DNA of 64,000 nucleotides from Chamaecrista fasciculata. Taxonomy: Eukaryota; Streptophyta; Magnoliopsida; Fabales; Fabaceae. This document shows positions 45,100-58,800 of the stretch, piece after piece. Below the pieces are notes generated by a model. That model was not told the DNA's origin. It did no database searches and saw only the letters and a program-made list of their open reading frames with translations. The position numbers and the translations under genes are program-made. The DNA is taken from the NCBI GenBank assembly GCA_003254925.1, contig QANZ01022661.1, forward strand, positions 143,704 through 207,703, given 5' to 3'. Position 1 is the stretch's first letter, and every line of letters begins with the position of its first letter.

Positions 45100-48000
45100 T
45101 TACTTCCATGGCATACATGAAATGCCTTGCAGATTACTGTTATTGCAGATTCCTGTACTATGGTTAAGCGGGCTCCCAGGCCCACCTGACGATTCACTGT
45201 GAGTACACCGTGATGGCGAGCTACTTTGCCCCATCGGACCGCTGCTTGGGGCCGCACTTGGTGGGGCTGATAAAAACTCCATTTGGCTTGCTGACTTGGA
45301 TCCCTTGCCACCATCTGCAACGAAGCTTCCTACAACAACCTGCCATCAATTGCCAAATTATAATTTTGTTCCAAAATTATTATTATTTTTTTAAAATGAG
45401 GATATTGTATGAAGGGAAAAAACTCAGAAGCTCAGATTGTGAGAACAAAGTAACAAACGTCAGCAGTCTATTTCCTTGAGAAAGAATGACATCAATATAA
45501 ATTTCCTCATGGCAATTTTTCAATACAATGACCAAAGTTTGGATAGATATAAAGGTAGAGGTAAAATAGAAGAGTCTAACCACAGGATTCAATTCACAAT
45601 GCAATAGGAACAACCTAAAATAGGAATTCAGAAAGTAAATGTACCTGAACAGGGGAAGCAGCTGTCAAAAGTCCAGCCACTCCGCCACCTAAAACACGGC
45701 CGTCTGGTCCTGACAAGGAAACACTTAATCCACCAGTTCGACTCCGCTGATTATTAGTTTCAGATAGAAGAAAAGAGCCAGAAAGTGATAGGATCTCAAA
45801 CCGCCCCTGCAAAACCAAAGTATCACTGAAAGTTCAACCACCTGATGGGGCTAGATCCATACTGACACCAATGGCATATACAACCTTATTAATCTGATAC
45901 GATTATATCTACCAAAGGTCAGGCAATACCCAAAATGCACAGATCCTCAATTTTAATATTATGCATGTTTTATCAATATATATACATGTTACATGAATGT
46001 TACATAATAACAGTAAGTATTTGGCCCTCCTGAATTATTATTATTTGTGGAATTATGGCATATTAACTGATCTACCCCTTATTGTATTGAGGTGTGCAAA
46101 AAGAATAATAATTACTAACTAAAGACATGCAGAAATTATCTACCCCCCCNCCCCCCCCCCCCCAAACAAAAGAAAGAAAAGGATCGCCGGGTCCTATGGT
46201 GAGTTTACAACTCATTTTTGGACTGAAGATCAGGTTATGGGGAGATGGCTATGAAGATAGAAGTGGCTAGCACATTTATGAACCTCAAACCTCATAAGTC
46301 ACAGTTCCACCAGATGTGGCAGCTTGGCGAAGTGTAACATTAGATATGGCTCCATTTGCTGATAAGATGCAAACAGCCCTTGGACCATGCTGGGAAAAAG
46401 ACATGATTTTTGATGACACGTCCTGAATATCAAAAATTAAAATCATTAAACTTTAGTCCGAAACTAACTAAACAGCACAGTGAAGTTAAAAATTAGGTCA
46501 CAAAGTCTGTCTCACTGTGACAGGCCCAAACCCCAGTGACATAAATATGAGTTGATAAAACATTGTACAGAAGGGATAAGGGAGCCACTTGTGAGAGCTC
46601 ATACCTCTCAAGGCTCAAGCTGAATTGGTGGTTTTAATTATAATAATATTTTATAAAAAGTCTTTAAAACTTGTTTTAACTTACATTAAAAAAATTGAAG
46701 GAATGAGGTCTTCAACCTTTCAGTAGACTTCACCCAGAGAAAAATGAACCAAAAAAGATGAAAGAATCAGAGGAAAATAAGGCTGTACATTGTAATACCA
46801 AGCAAAATAGTCAAATTATCTAAAAGACTAAAATTCTCAGCGCACCCAAGAAAATTCATGTAATAACTTAATGAAATGAAACAATAAAAAAAATTTATTA
46901 ATCAGAATATAAGTTTCAGAAAAATGGTAAAACAGTTATATTTCAAGAGACACGAGGAAAATAAAATGTTGAGTTCCAAACAATATAAGCAAATCAAATG
47001 ACCGTTCACAACAAAAATGTTCTGCACGTGCATTCCCAAATTCAATGTGATAAAACAGGTACCTCTCCAGCTTTCACGGTAATAACATGTGGAGTAAATC
47101 CAAATCCAGCTGATCCTGAAGAAAAAACTTCCTCATGAAAATCACCATATCGATCAAATATACAGAAGCACTAGCAGCTACATGAAATATGATTGTTCAC
47201 ATTGTGAATGAAGAAATCATGAACATTTACGTCAATATGATATGCAAAGAAGAAAAGAAACAACGCCCATTGATCCATTCATCTTCAGACATTATTATAA
47301 AATAAAAAAAATCAAATACTTTGGCATAAATCAGCCTGTTGGTCCATGTTCCAGGGTCGGGAGGGAATCTTATTGACATTCCAACATGAACATGGAAATT
47401 TTGATTTATAAATATGCAGGTATAAATGAATTTGAAGCTATTAAAGGAAAAATTCACATAATGCCAAAAACATTTGTATTAGACCAAAGCTGGTGCTACA
47501 AGGTGGTTATTCATGCGTTATAATGCCAAATAGACAGGCTTCAAGAAGAGTAAACCAAAGTCCAAATAATAGCATCAAGATTTAAAGAGTTTTCCCTTTT
47601 GTGCCCTTGACCATGTGACCATCTAATAGCAAGATTTTTCCGATATATAATATAACAGGAAAAATAAAATTATGTGCACTAATGCAGGGGAAAAACAGGT
47701 TTTTTAAACATTAAGAATCGAATTATACCATATAATTAACCAGAGCCTATCCCTTTTTCAATTCACAGAAACAATCGCCTGCATAAGTAGCGTAGCCAGT
47801 ATTCCTTATTAAAATCAAGGAAAACCACAGCTTATCCTGTCAGAATAGCGCTACGCTAAGGATCCAACTAACACAGCACAGGGATCAAAATGTTATAAAA
47901 ATAGACCAGACTTGAAGCCTAAAAGCCTTGAACATTACAATTTCGCAGTAGAAAAGTTTACCTAGAAGCTGTAATTGTCGCTTCTTGCTAGAACCAGGGG

Positions 48001-48373
48001 GTCTACCTCTGGCTTTCTTAGAGGAATTGGCTGATGGTGAGGCGGATCCTCCAGATGGCTGGTTAACGGGAAGGTTAGGAAGCTTAGGCGCCGAACCCAG
48101 AGCCATGGCGCCATCTGGTCCGTACTTCCTTGGCCTGCCTCTCTTCTTCTTAAGCGGTTCAGTACTCATACTGAAGTTGATTCCTAATGCTTCGCTGCCG
48201 TGTGCAGCGGCATCGGCGCCGTTGATGACAGAAGCATTGAGAGGGTTTGAGGAGTGGAAGGAAAGTGGAGAAGTTGCGAGAGGCTTGAACTCAGGTGTGC
48301 GACCATCAGTACTAAAGGCTAAGTGCATGTTTTGTAAGACCGGTTCTGATGGCGCCAAATTGAATCCCGACAT
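45100..48373 (-). CDS. AT-hook motif nuclear-localised protein, type II (AHL)
   Basis: Five exons on the minus strand: 48373-47962, 47115-47063, 46422-46291, 45806-45645, 45339-45100; 332 residues. AHL proteins bind the minor groove of AT-rich DNA, often at matrix attachment regions, and form trimers that regulate transcription. Two AT-hooks are visible: KKRGRPRKYGPDG (core at about 78-84) and KKARGRPPGSSKK (about 122-125). A PPC/DUF296 domain follows, from FTPHVITVKAGEDV through AVCILSANGAISNVTLRQ to VVVGSFVADGG. The conserved GRFEIL hexapeptide is at 200-205. Two different hooks plus an intron-split PPC place it in the type II, clade B group. The Ser/Pro/Asn-rich tail has no known domain. 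The start ATG gives MSGFNLAPSEP; a probable 5' UTR intron lies upstream. Confidence 0.93.
46143..46163. repeat. Poly-C tract with an N
   Basis: Seven Cs, an N at 46150 and thirteen more Cs, inside an AHL intron. A homopolymer whose length is clearly uncertain in the assembly. Confidence 0.9.
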
Positions 48374-49575
48374 TTCGTTTCTGCTACTGCAATTCCATCA
48401 AATGAAATCAGCATTCAACTACAAACTAAACCCTAATTCTTCCTTCACTAAACCTTCTCGAGTTACTTTCCAGTACTTTAACTTGAACACCGGCTGGCTT
48501 GAGTATCACACTTGAATGATCTATGAATCCACAAACAGAAACAATTTCAAGAGGATTTGTTTAAGAAAATAGAGGGAAGAGATCTGCAAAAAACAATTTT
48601 CATTTAAAAATCATTTTTTAATTAGTATTGCTATCTATTTTAAATAAGAAAAAAAAATATATATCTATATATATACCGGAGGGAAAATGCCCCTGAAAAA
48701 TCTTAATAACTTACCAATAACGAAGAGGGAAAATGCAGAGTGTGAAAATGAGGAGAGAACGAAATTCTAGGGTTTCGGAGGCAAAACCCAAAGAAAGAGA
48801 AGGAGGTTCGGAGGCTATCCGTAAGAAAAAAGTGTTAAATTTCAATAGTTACCTGTTGGCGATATCATCTTACCGTGTCTTTTTCTGACCCCAAAATAGA
48901 CACCAAAATCGAAATGGAATTCATGGGCATCAACATTTCCACAAGTTTTACTTTTGACTTTCGACTTTCGAGTGCATGTCCATTTTTTTTATCAATTATA
49001 ATATTTTTTTATTAATAAACCAATATAAATGTAGATTATTAATAAGATAAACACTTTTGCATAATAATATTTTATATAAATCTTATACTGCAAGTTTTCT
49101 TTTGTTATTTACTTTGGAGAAGTGTTAATTTCGTGTCAAATTTTACATTAATTATAAATTTTATTCTCAATTTATTTTTTACGACTAATTTTATCTTCAA
49201 TCTTTTATATTTTAGTTAATTTTATTTTTTAATTATTTTTTTTCAATAAATTAACGACAAACGACATATTATTTTTTAATTTGAATTAGAATTTTAATTT
49301 TTTTTCTGTCATTTTACATTACATATCATTAATCACGTAAATTTTATCATCAATATTTGACTAAAGTAATAGTAGAAGATAAAATTGACCAAAATGTGAA
49401 ACATTAAAAATGAAATTGACAATTGATGTGAAGTTTAAGGACTAAAATAGTACATTTTTCATTTAGTTTGATTTATTTATAATTGTAAATTATCATACTT
49501 CATACATATAAAGTTGTAATTTAATGTTAAAAAAAAAGTTGTAATTTAATGAATTTAATAATTTATGTTGACGTC
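48374..49575. other. AHL promoter/leader and adjoining non-coding DNA
   Basis: The AHL leader extends to roughly 48800 ('ctagggtttcgg' near 48765). A degenerate foldback stretch lies at about 49120-49450 ('gtgtcaaattttacattaat' versus 'tgtgaagtttaaggactaaaatagta'). No gene. Confidence 0.45.
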
Positions 49576-49591
49576 GGATTACTCTCAATAA

Positions 49592-51485
49592 TTAAATCTG
49601 TAGCATGTGCTATTCCCACTTTTCTTGTGTCTTATTTTATCTTTCCTAAAAAAACTTGCTAGGAGTTAGATAGTTTAATTTCTAAATTCTGGTGGGGTCA
49701 AAAACATGAAGAGGGAAAGATTCATTGGCAAGCTTGGAGTAAGCTTACTATTTTTAAATTTGATGGTGGGATGGGTTTTAAAGATTTTATGGCTTTTAAT
49801 ATGGCTTTGGTGGCTAAACAGTGTTGGAGAATTCTCAATAATCCTGATGATTTTTGGGTTAAAATTCTTAAAGGAATTTATTTTCCTCACTCTACTTTTT
49901 TGGAAGCTAATAGAGGTAGTAGAGCTTCTTGGGCTTGGTCAAGTCTTATTGCTGGCAGAAGTTTAGTTGTGAAGAAACTTTGTTGGGTGGTTGGTAATGG
50001 TAACTTGATTAGAGTTTGGAAAGATAAATGGATTCCAGGTTTACCGGGTTTTGGTTTGCTTTCTGATCCGCCTTGTGAGGGTATTGAAGATATGTTGGTT
50101 GGTGAATTTGATGTTGGATCTTGGGGGTTTGGCCGGTTGGTTGGCTCCATATGAGATTCAAGCTATTTCTGAGATTGCTCTCTCGCGATCTTATTATGAA
50201 GATAAGTTGGTGTGGGCTGATAATAGTAATGGTGTTTACACAGTGAAATCGGGTTATAAGGTGATAAAAGACTCTGATATGGAAGCTACTACTAATATTG
50301 CTAGTTCTTTGTTTTCTTTACCTCATGGTTTTTGGCATAAACTTTGGAAGTTAAAAATTCCTCCGAAGGTAAAACATTTTGTTTGGAGATTATGTCATAA
50401 TTCTCTTGCTACCAAGGAAAATTTATGGAAAAGACATTGTTCATATACTTCTTTATGTCCTTGTTGTGATGTTGTTGATGAGTCTCTTGAGCATCTTTTT
50501 ATTTACTGTGATTGGGTCAAACAAGCTTGGCTTTGTTGTCCTCTTGGTATAAGATTTAATCATGGTGGAGTTAATCGTTTGGAGGCTTGGTTATGTGATC
50601 AAGTTATGTGTTCTAATGCTAATGATTATGTTTTGGCTTTGATGATGGTTATGTGTTGAGAAATTTGGAAGTCTAGATGTGCATTTGTTTTTGAGAAAAC
50701 TACACTTGATCCTATCATTGTTGGTAATAGAGCTGTTAATTTGATTCATGATTGTTGGATTGTCAATGGGTGGCATGTTGATTCTTCCCAAGATGTTTCT
50801 TTGAATGTTTCTCTAAGGACTGTTGAAGTTTGGTGCTGTCTTAATTTGGGATCTATTAAAATCAATATTGATGGTTCTTTGAAATCTGGGTGTGATGTTG
50901 GTGGGATTGGTGTGATTGTTCGTGATGACTGTGGACACGTGTTAGAGTTGGTCAATGCTCAGGTAAAGGCTAACTCTATTTATTTAGTTGAATCTATGGT
51001 TTTGAGGAAGGGTTTGCAGGTTGCTGTTGATCTAAATCTCCAACATGTTTGTGTGGAATCTGATTGTAAAAATTTGTTCCCTTGGTTTAATCATGAAGGA
51101 GATTTACCATATTGGCACTGTGCTAATTTGCTCAATGATGTAAGATCTTTGGCTGCAAATATTTCTTCCTTACAGGTGTGTTGGATTTCAAGGTCGGCTA
51201 ATAAAGCGGCTGATTGGCTCACTAAAGCTTTGGTCCGTGGGTTGTGCAGCTCGGCTTGAGTCAATGGACCACCAACCCAGTTAATGGACATCCTTGTTGC
51301 TGATGCTGATAGACTAGGCATTGGTTGATATTAGTTTCAATTCTAGTTTTTATGTTTCAGTTTGGATGTTTTTAGTTCTCTTTTATGTTGTGTAATGTTT
51401 TAATTTTTCATGTTGGATTTATGTGTACTGTATGTTGTTTGTTCTGGTTTGCTCTTTTATACAATTGTAAATTGGCCAAAAAAAA
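49592..51485 (+). mobile_element. 5'-truncated LINE retrotransposon (broken)
   Basis: A 1894-bp insertion bracketed by a perfect 16-bp target duplication GGATTACTCTCAATAA (49576-49591 and 51486-51501) and ending in an A-rich tail (GGCCAAAAAAA). It keeps only the 3' part of the second frame. First comes the end of the reverse transcriptase region (SLISKFWWGQKHEEGKIHW, GGMGFKDFMAFNMALVAKQC). Then the zf-RVT zinc-binding part (PPKVKHFVWRLCHNSLATKE, CPCCDVVDESLEHLFIYC) and an RNase H-like domain (INIDGSLKSGCDVGGIGVIV, VCWISRSANKAADWLTKAL) ending at 51259. It is dead: a stop near 49660, a frameshift near 50100-50155 and a TGA at 50657. The fresh-looking target repeats suggest a fairly recent insertion. 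Confidence 0.92.
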
Positions 51486-51501
51486 GGATTACTCTCAATA
51501 A

Positions 51502-52158
51502 GATAAGATTATCCATAATCTTCACAGCAATTCACATGTTGTATTTCTCTCCCTTCTAACTTCTAAGGAAATTATGGCCTTAAACACTTAAAACTAATAT
51601 TTTCTCCATAACTAGCCTATATAAGCATCCGCACTTTGTTATTTTGAGATATCTTGCTCATTATGACTTTCTTATCTTATAACACCTTACTGATCTGATT
51701 ATTACTCAGTCCACTCAATACTGATCGGATTATTAAAGAAACTTTACGGGGTTTTCTCCTTTGCTAACTTTTTTATAAAAATTCTTATGAAGTTTCAATC
51801 TATTCCAACACATTTTTCTGGTTTTGTCATTTGTTATAATTTAAATATTTTTTTAAAAAAAATTGTAAGAAAATTATAGATCTAGTGAATTATCAGAATA
51901 TTAGAGATAAAAAGCGCTCGTGTTAGGTAATTTGAGGTGATAAGAAAAATTAAACATGTTTTAAAATTAACATAAATAGACTAACCTGTATATCTACATC
52001 ACTACATGGTTAATTTGTTTATTGTATTGCATTATTATTTATATTTCAATATTTTCAATGCACATTTAAAAAAATTCTTGAATTATTGGAAAATATAAAA
52101 TAAATAAATAAATAAGGACAAAGAAGCTCATCTGAATAGCGAAGTGAGAAAGGAAGGA
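51502..52158. other. Promoter region of the PsbP-domain gene
   Basis: AT-rich non-coding DNA between the LINE and the ATG at 52159. No gene. Confidence 0.5.
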
Positions 52159-54324
52159 ATGGCGTCCATTTCGTGTTCATGGTTCTGTTGTCTGCATAAG
52201 CGACCTTCCTCTTCGGAGCTCAAAGGTCTGAATCGTCTCTACTTTACTAATAATATTTGATTCTCTTCAGAGATTTCGTTTTCCAATTACGTTTTCTCTT
52301 CTTCTTCTTCTTCTTCAGCTCCGTTCTATTTCAAGGCCATTCAACAAACCCCAGATTCAGTGTAAGAATGCAAGTATCGCCTATTTTTCTCGTCAATTTC
52401 TTAATTGATATAGAATTATGTATATACGTCTCACCTCTCACTGATTCACTATTCACTGTCAGTTCCTCTGTCCAACCTGCTAACGATACTATCACCAATA
52501 GAAGGCAGCTTATTCTTCACTCCGCACTCGCTACATGTGCATTTCCAAATGCCTTTCCACTCAATGCCCTAGCTGGTACCACTTTCTTCTTCATTTTGTC
52601 GATTTCTCAGATGCCTATTATAACTACAATGCAACTAGAGTCGCTGTTTCATTTGTTATTCAATTTCCCTTCCTTTTAAAACTATGGCCTCAGATTCAGA
52701 AGAGCAAGTTCGTGTCTACACTGATGATGTAAACAAGTTCAAGATAGTCATTCCTCGAGGTGAACTTTAACTTGTGGCATTCATTCATTTGGCTTCACTT
52801 AATTGTAATGTAACGATGATCATAACTTGCCTGGTCTTTTGGGTCAGAGTGGCAAGTAGGAACGGGAGAGCCTGATGGGTTTAAATCGATAACCGCTTTT
52901 TACCCTGAAGAAGCTTCAAATTCCAATGGTATTCTACTATTCTTATCCTATTAATATCTCTGTTAAATGTGTATGTGGTAGGAGCTTTTGTATTTGCCGT
53001 TGCTAGTAGCAGAATCTGAATCTGTTTGCCTCAGTGAGTGTAGTGATCACGGGTCTGGGTCCGGATTTTACTCGGATGGAATCGTTTGGCAAAGTGGATG
53101 AATTTGCTGACACTCTGGTCTGGTTTTTATTTGATTACCTGTTTTCCATTTTTAATTTTTAATCCTTTTTTTTTGGGGGGGAGCTAAATGTTAAAGTGTT
53201 CAATGTTCATCAACTACAGGTCAGTGGGCTGGACAGAAGCTGGCAGAGACCTCGGGGAGTGGCTGCTAAACTCATAGATTGTAAAGCTGCTAATGGTAAT
53301 GCTTTTTCTTTCTTTTTTCTTTCACAGTCCTTACTAGTATTATTAGCACACTCAATTCTCAACTAAACATTTAACTAATCAAATCTCGACCCTTAAACAA
53401 TCTTTCAGGCTTCTACTACATCGAATATTCACTGCAAAATCCTGGTGAGTCTCGCAGACATCTCTATGCAGCTATCGGGATGGCATCAAATGGTTGGATT
53501 AACAGACTCTATACTGTTACGGGACAGGTTTGTTTACCCCCTTTAAATTCACAGATCATCTACATTTTATTTGTAAGGTTAGAGAAAAAAGAAGAAAAAG
53601 TTAGAAAAAGAAAGAGTGAGTACTATGCATTTATTATTTGATGGAATCTATATTTTTTTTGTCTTTTTTTTTTTGGCCAAAGTCCAAATTCAGTCTCATC
53701 TTTTCCTCAGTTTCTAATTTGGTCTCATCATTTTTTGTTACACTTTTGGTCTTAGGTCAGATCCCAATTTGGTCCCATATTTATTTTGTTGCAAATTTGG
53801 TCATATATTTTGGGTGAATTGCAGAATTGGTCTTATATCTTTGGGTCAAATGCAGAAGTGGTCTCATATATTTGCAAACGGTTGATCCTTTTTGTAAAGA
53901 AATGAGATTAATTCTGGAACCGACTAAAAGATATAAGACAAAAAATAATATGGGACTAAATTGGGACTTTTTGCGAAAATATAGAATCAAAAGTGCAACA
54001 AAAAACATACAACATCAAATTGAAAACTGTACACTTTGACCTTTTTTTTCTCTCACTAACTCTAAAAAAATGTAAAAGTTCTATGACTCTATCCCTATGA
54101 CATGAAAACATATTACCGCTTGTTCTCCATCTCACATCACTCTCTATTCATCAATGCCTACCTCTCTGTAGTTTGTCGAAGAAGATACCAGCAAGTACGG
54201 TTCCGAAATTAGCAAGGTACTTATCTCACAATTTACTCTCTCCCTCTGTCATTTATTTAATGCACTGAAACTCACATTCATCACTTGAATCTTGCAGGCG
54301 GTCGCATCATTTAGGTTTATATGA
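52159..54324 (+). CDS. PPD3: PsbP-domain protein of the thylakoid lumen (PPD3-like)
   Basis: Ten exons: 52159-52225, 52319-52361, 52463-52575, 52700-52759, 52848-52928, 53035-53117, 53220-53295, 53409-53527, 54172-54216, 54298-54324; 237 residues. PsbP relatives are small soluble lumen proteins; PsbP itself belongs to the oxygen-evolving complex, while the PPD paralogues have varied or unknown roles. The chloroplast transit part is followed by a twin-arginine signal, Arg50-Arg51 in TNRRQLIL, a hydrophobic stretch and ALA (72-74), so import into the lumen by Tat is inferred. The PsbP domain is seen in YTDDVNKFKIVIPREWQVG, GFKSITAFYPEEASNSNVSV, ITGLGPDFTRMESFGKVDEF, GFYYIEYSLQNPGESRRHLY and the end ASFRFI. 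PPD3 is my choice among PPD paralogues from these phrases and from its position next to the RRM gene. Confidence 0.9.
53675..54041. mobile_element. Foldback MITE in PsbP-domain gene intron 8 (Mutator-like, family A)
   Basis: Starts GGCCAAAGTCCAAATTCAG and ends ACTGTACACTTTGACC, with the inner 'tggtctcatatctttgggtc' motifs of the family. Flanks are runs of T on both sides (53663-53674 and 54042-54049), consistent with but not proof of a T-rich target duplication. Confidence 0.75.
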
Positions 54325-55810
54325 CTTAATAATGGTCAAGGCAGGAGAGCAATTGTATGTGGATTGCTTCGTGTCTGCTCGTATATGTATTATTCTACCA
54401 TAATCTCTTTCCTTTCCTTGGCTTACTAAACTGACTTTTTATTTCATGATTATTCCGATTTATTAGTCATCATGTATGATTGAAGAACTTTTATAGCTGT
54501 AGTAACAGGAAATTAACAAGTTAACATAAGAAAAACCAGAGCTCTTCACACACATTTTAATGACTTCCAAAGAGCCATTTTCTTAAAACAACAAAATACC
54601 TTGTTTTCTTTCTTAACTTGTTTTACTAGCTGGCATCACCTTTGAAGCCCTTTTCCTTTGGGGATAATTACAAGTGTAAGAAACGACTACACAGTGTTAT
54701 CCAATGGAATATACAATCTTCATAAACGGGGAAATAACATCGTGTCAGGTACAACCTCTAGCAACTAATATGCACAAAAATCAGAGTCAATGCGATGGAC
54801 CATCCATCGTCACACAATTTCACCAACATGACAAATTATCTACAAACTCAATGCAAGAAAGACGAATCATATTTTGATTCAGACGACCTTTTTTTGTACA
54901 CAGTTTATTTCTACATGGCTGCCAGAAACCTATTCCAGCACCCATTGAACCAACACTACCACCACTCTTCCTGAGTGCAAGTAGTATACGGTATAAATAC
55001 ATTAGGGTAAACGTCCATGAAATTTTGTATCTTCAACTTCTCCACCATCTGGAGCGACTCCGACACAACTTGGTGAGCATGACAATAATTGACCTGCAGT
55101 TGCCCATCAGAAAAAGAAAAGGATGATGTCCATAGCCAATAATTGAAATGTCAAATTAAACCACCAAAAACGTTACAAGTGTTGTAATACCATCAAAGAA
55201 TAGACAAATACTTTTTACTTCCCAAGCATTTAAATTAGATTTCACAAATTATAAGGAGGTCTAACTTCAATCGTGATGGTCAGCAAAAACAACATATAAT
55301 GCCATGCAAACGGAAAGGAGCATGTAGAATTACTTAATAGAACTGTTATTAGAAAGGCAATACCGCATGCAAATTTCTATCGAACCCAGAAGGCAGCAAA
55401 TGTTATATTTGTATAAACATTATTTTGACTCTGCAAATAATGCAATTAGCGGCACTAGTTTTACAAAACATGAAATCCACTTTCAAGCCTCAACTGCAAT
55501 ACAAGTGTCAAATATCTACAACTGGAAATCATTCAATTTCCACCACTTATATTTCCAGTTCTCTATGGAATTAAACTTGCTTTTGAAATGCACATGAGAA
55601 AGGAAATGAGAAAACAGTACCTCTAGAATGCAAAATAAATAATTTGCAAGGCTAGATTGGAAGCCTGCTACTCAAGTAGCAGATCCACTGCTCGTAGTCC
55701 TGCTGCAAACAAAGGATACCTTCAACAAAATACAATTCAGCCATAAGTTCATGCAGAAAGCAAAGAGAGGCAATAAGATATGAGTAAAAGAGCTCACCTT
55801 ATTTGCCCCC
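54325..55810. other. Region between convergent PsbP-domain and RRM genes, mostly 3' UTRs
   Basis: Contains the 3' ends of both genes. On the minus strand a donor at 55797 (GTGAGC) follows the RRM stop by 14 nt, suggesting a spliced 3' UTR. A stretch at about 55096-54977 (-) after a good acceptor stays open (VNYCHAHQVVSESLQMVEK and on) and may be a 3' UTR exon or an alternative ending. I see no independent gene. Confidence 0.4.
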
Positions 55811-58800
55811 TCACCCAGCGATTTGGTCAGGACCGCCACCTTGCATAAACTGCGGAGAAGGAGCAGGAACAATAAATTGAGGTTGGCCAGGAACTGGTCC
55901 AGCAATCCCTGAAAAAACCAAGCCTTGCTAAATGTTTCTACATAGCAATAAGGTTGATAGAGATTTCCCAATTAACTATCAAGAAACTGTAATGAGACTT
56001 TTGAAGATGAAGACATCTTCAAAAGCCCCAAATTATCAAAAACTTCCACATACTGATTTCTATCAAACCAGTACAATACTCCTAGTTCTGTTGCAAATCT
56101 GGGTTCCAAAAACTATATTTGCCTACATTGACAAAGGTTTAATTCATTCATCTCTTGATGAGAATATCGGATAATAATATACCAACATCTCAAATCTACG
56201 CAATCTTGATGAACCAGTGCTTGTTAAAACGCATTTTGTTCCTTGATTCAGTGTTTTCTATAAATTGTTGATCCTTAGTTTTATGAGTCTTCATTTCTCA
56301 TGAAATGGCCAACCAAAGAAGGCAGCCGATGAGCAGTGTGGAGCACTTCTCATCCCACAGAAAATAGTTAAAGCAGCATGAATTAAATCAATGAATGAGA
56401 GAAATTCAATGCATTTTCGCTAGGCCACAAATATCATTTTTCTAAGCTCTAAGCTACAAATAGATGTTCGGGACAGATAAATATACCACTAGGGTATGGT
56501 GCTTGAACAGTTGGCATAGGTGAAGTTGTTATGGAATTAACGTTGGTTCCACCATGGGGCACAATCTGATGACCCGCCATTGCATAGCCTTGCATTGCTG
56601 TAAAACCATGACCACTGGGAATAGCTTGACTCAATTGTCCATAAGGATAAATAGATGCATTCACTGCTCCAGGCACTCCATATATCTGCAGGTACTGCTG
56701 ACCCATATATGGATTATACAGACCCTAATAGACAAGATACCACAAGTTGAAAAAGTCAACAATTTGAAAACGCCAACAACGCAAAATCAACACCAATATA
56801 AATTCTATACGTAATTAAAAGAGTTAATATGACCTGTGGGTAGACGTATTCGGGTCCATATGTCGTATACCTGCAAAGATAAAAAACCACATATAATGTT
56901 GAAAAAGATCACCTCTATAGCATGATTCTGGAGTAATATATCCTGATTCACATTGCAGAAGTAGTTAGGAACACCTCACACACTTGGAGATAAATAGCAT
57001 CTAAAAACCAAGGTTTTCCAAGAAAAAAATGGACAAATAATGACTGAATCTCTCAGGAACTTCCTCTCCTAATTAACCACTAGCATATTACTCTTGCCTG
57101 TTGAATAACAATGAGCCAGGGCACACATCTTCCGCAACTACCAATTTTTGCACTCCTGCAATTACCAATCACAACATGTCACATTACTGTACTTTTGCCC
57201 GAATCAACCCTGACTTTTAGGGCAATCACTAACTATAGTATTTGTAGAGTACAAAGACCTTAGCAATGCTGCATGTTGTGATTGGTATATTGAGATTGCC
57301 ACAGAAAAGGAGACAAAAAATGGGTTAAACAAGTTGCTAGAATATGGGCCCAGCAGACCTTAAACATCATTAAACAGTTAACCCCCCTATATATAATAAA
57401 GGGCAACATCATCTTATAAAAAATGAGGACATAATGCAGATATATCTAATATAAGAATAGCAGCAGAATAATTAATAGCAAAGAAAACAATGATTTATAT
57501 CATATTTTTACAATATCATGGATACAACATGCTATTCAGTACTCACCCATATGGAGGATAAACCAATCCTTGTTGATAGTTGTATGGAACTGGCTGCTGG
57601 TAGCTGAAACCACCAACATAAGCACCTCGAGTTGGCTGCAAACTTCCCATGTAAGGAGAGGTTGGTCTCAACCGTCCTATAAATGAGAAAGAAGCAGAAA
57701 TGACACAAAAGTAACCATCAGAGAAAGGGTAACTGGATTTGTTGTATAGTCAAAGAAGAATCAATAACAAGATAAGAGATTAACTTTCTCCGATAATTTT
57801 TTAAGCACCAAGAACACAATTGGTGTATAAAGATGGCAGAATAAAATAGGAAAAGCAGTTACTTGACTGATAATATTTTTTGACATACGCAAGAATAAAT
57901 CATGACAAAATCTACCTAAAAGGTGGCTTATTTTTATCTTAGCAACATAGGCATGTCAAAGTTGGGCTCCAATAGGCAAAAACCAGTATCTCAACTTCAG
58001 GATATAACCAACAGACAAATTTAAATTGCATGTGTATTTATGCATAAAAGAATTATTATTATAATTATAAGATTCAAGTCACGGAAATAGTATTATCATA
58101 CTGAAATACGCCTAGCTATATCCATGCTGTAATTAAGGTAGACAGCAGATTCTACAGACATTAGAATACCCTTTGTAGAGTTGATTCCTAGTATTGTATC
58201 TTGTGCAGTTTAGTGCATATGGCATAAGATGTAGCAAGTTTTTTTTTTTCTTTTGAACAGGGGAAAGTTGCTTAGTTTAGTTAGACTGGGAAGTGTTAGA
58301 TTTATAATACCATAAGGAAGAGGAGGCCGTGGTCGCCCAAGTGAAGCCAAGTTACAATTTGCCCTCCGACCATCAATTATTGGAGTTGGATCGGCACATG
58401 CTCTCCTAGCAGCCTCAGGGTCCCGGAAAGTCACCTATACCCTCCATGCAAGTCAGAATAGAAAGCAAGTCATTCTAAAGTGAGTTTGAAGACAGAGCTT
58501 GTGAATGAGGAAGTTGATTAGCATAAATCAGCAAAACAGACTTATGACGAATAGTTGGATAAAATTATACATGCAAATCATAAAATTGAACCATGCTTAA
58601 TTTAAACAAATTTAAAGTTAAAATTCAAGCATTAGCGATTATAGCGATCATACATAAGAGTAAGTATATCTAGGCGCATGCCGCATGACATGAGAAGCAG
58701 TAGCGAGTAAATGATTTTAAAATTGAAAATAGAATTAAAAAAAATACTCACAAAACCATAACCTTTGGATCGGCCAGTATTCTTATCAGTGATGACGACG

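Noticed and set aside
47985..48515. Open frame of 176 codons on the plus strand
   Set aside because: It is antisense to AHL exon 1, which has clear AT-hooks and family sequence; the opposite frame is open only because of the GC and Ser/Pro-rich composition.
2954..54041. CRISPR array or other prokaryotic repeat system
   Set aside because: The repeats are dispersed, long, foldback, flanked by target duplications and located in introns of plant genes.
54820..55002. 60-codon minus-strand frame as a separate gene
   Set aside because: No domain or good start, and it lies in the probable spliced 3' UTR of the RRM gene.
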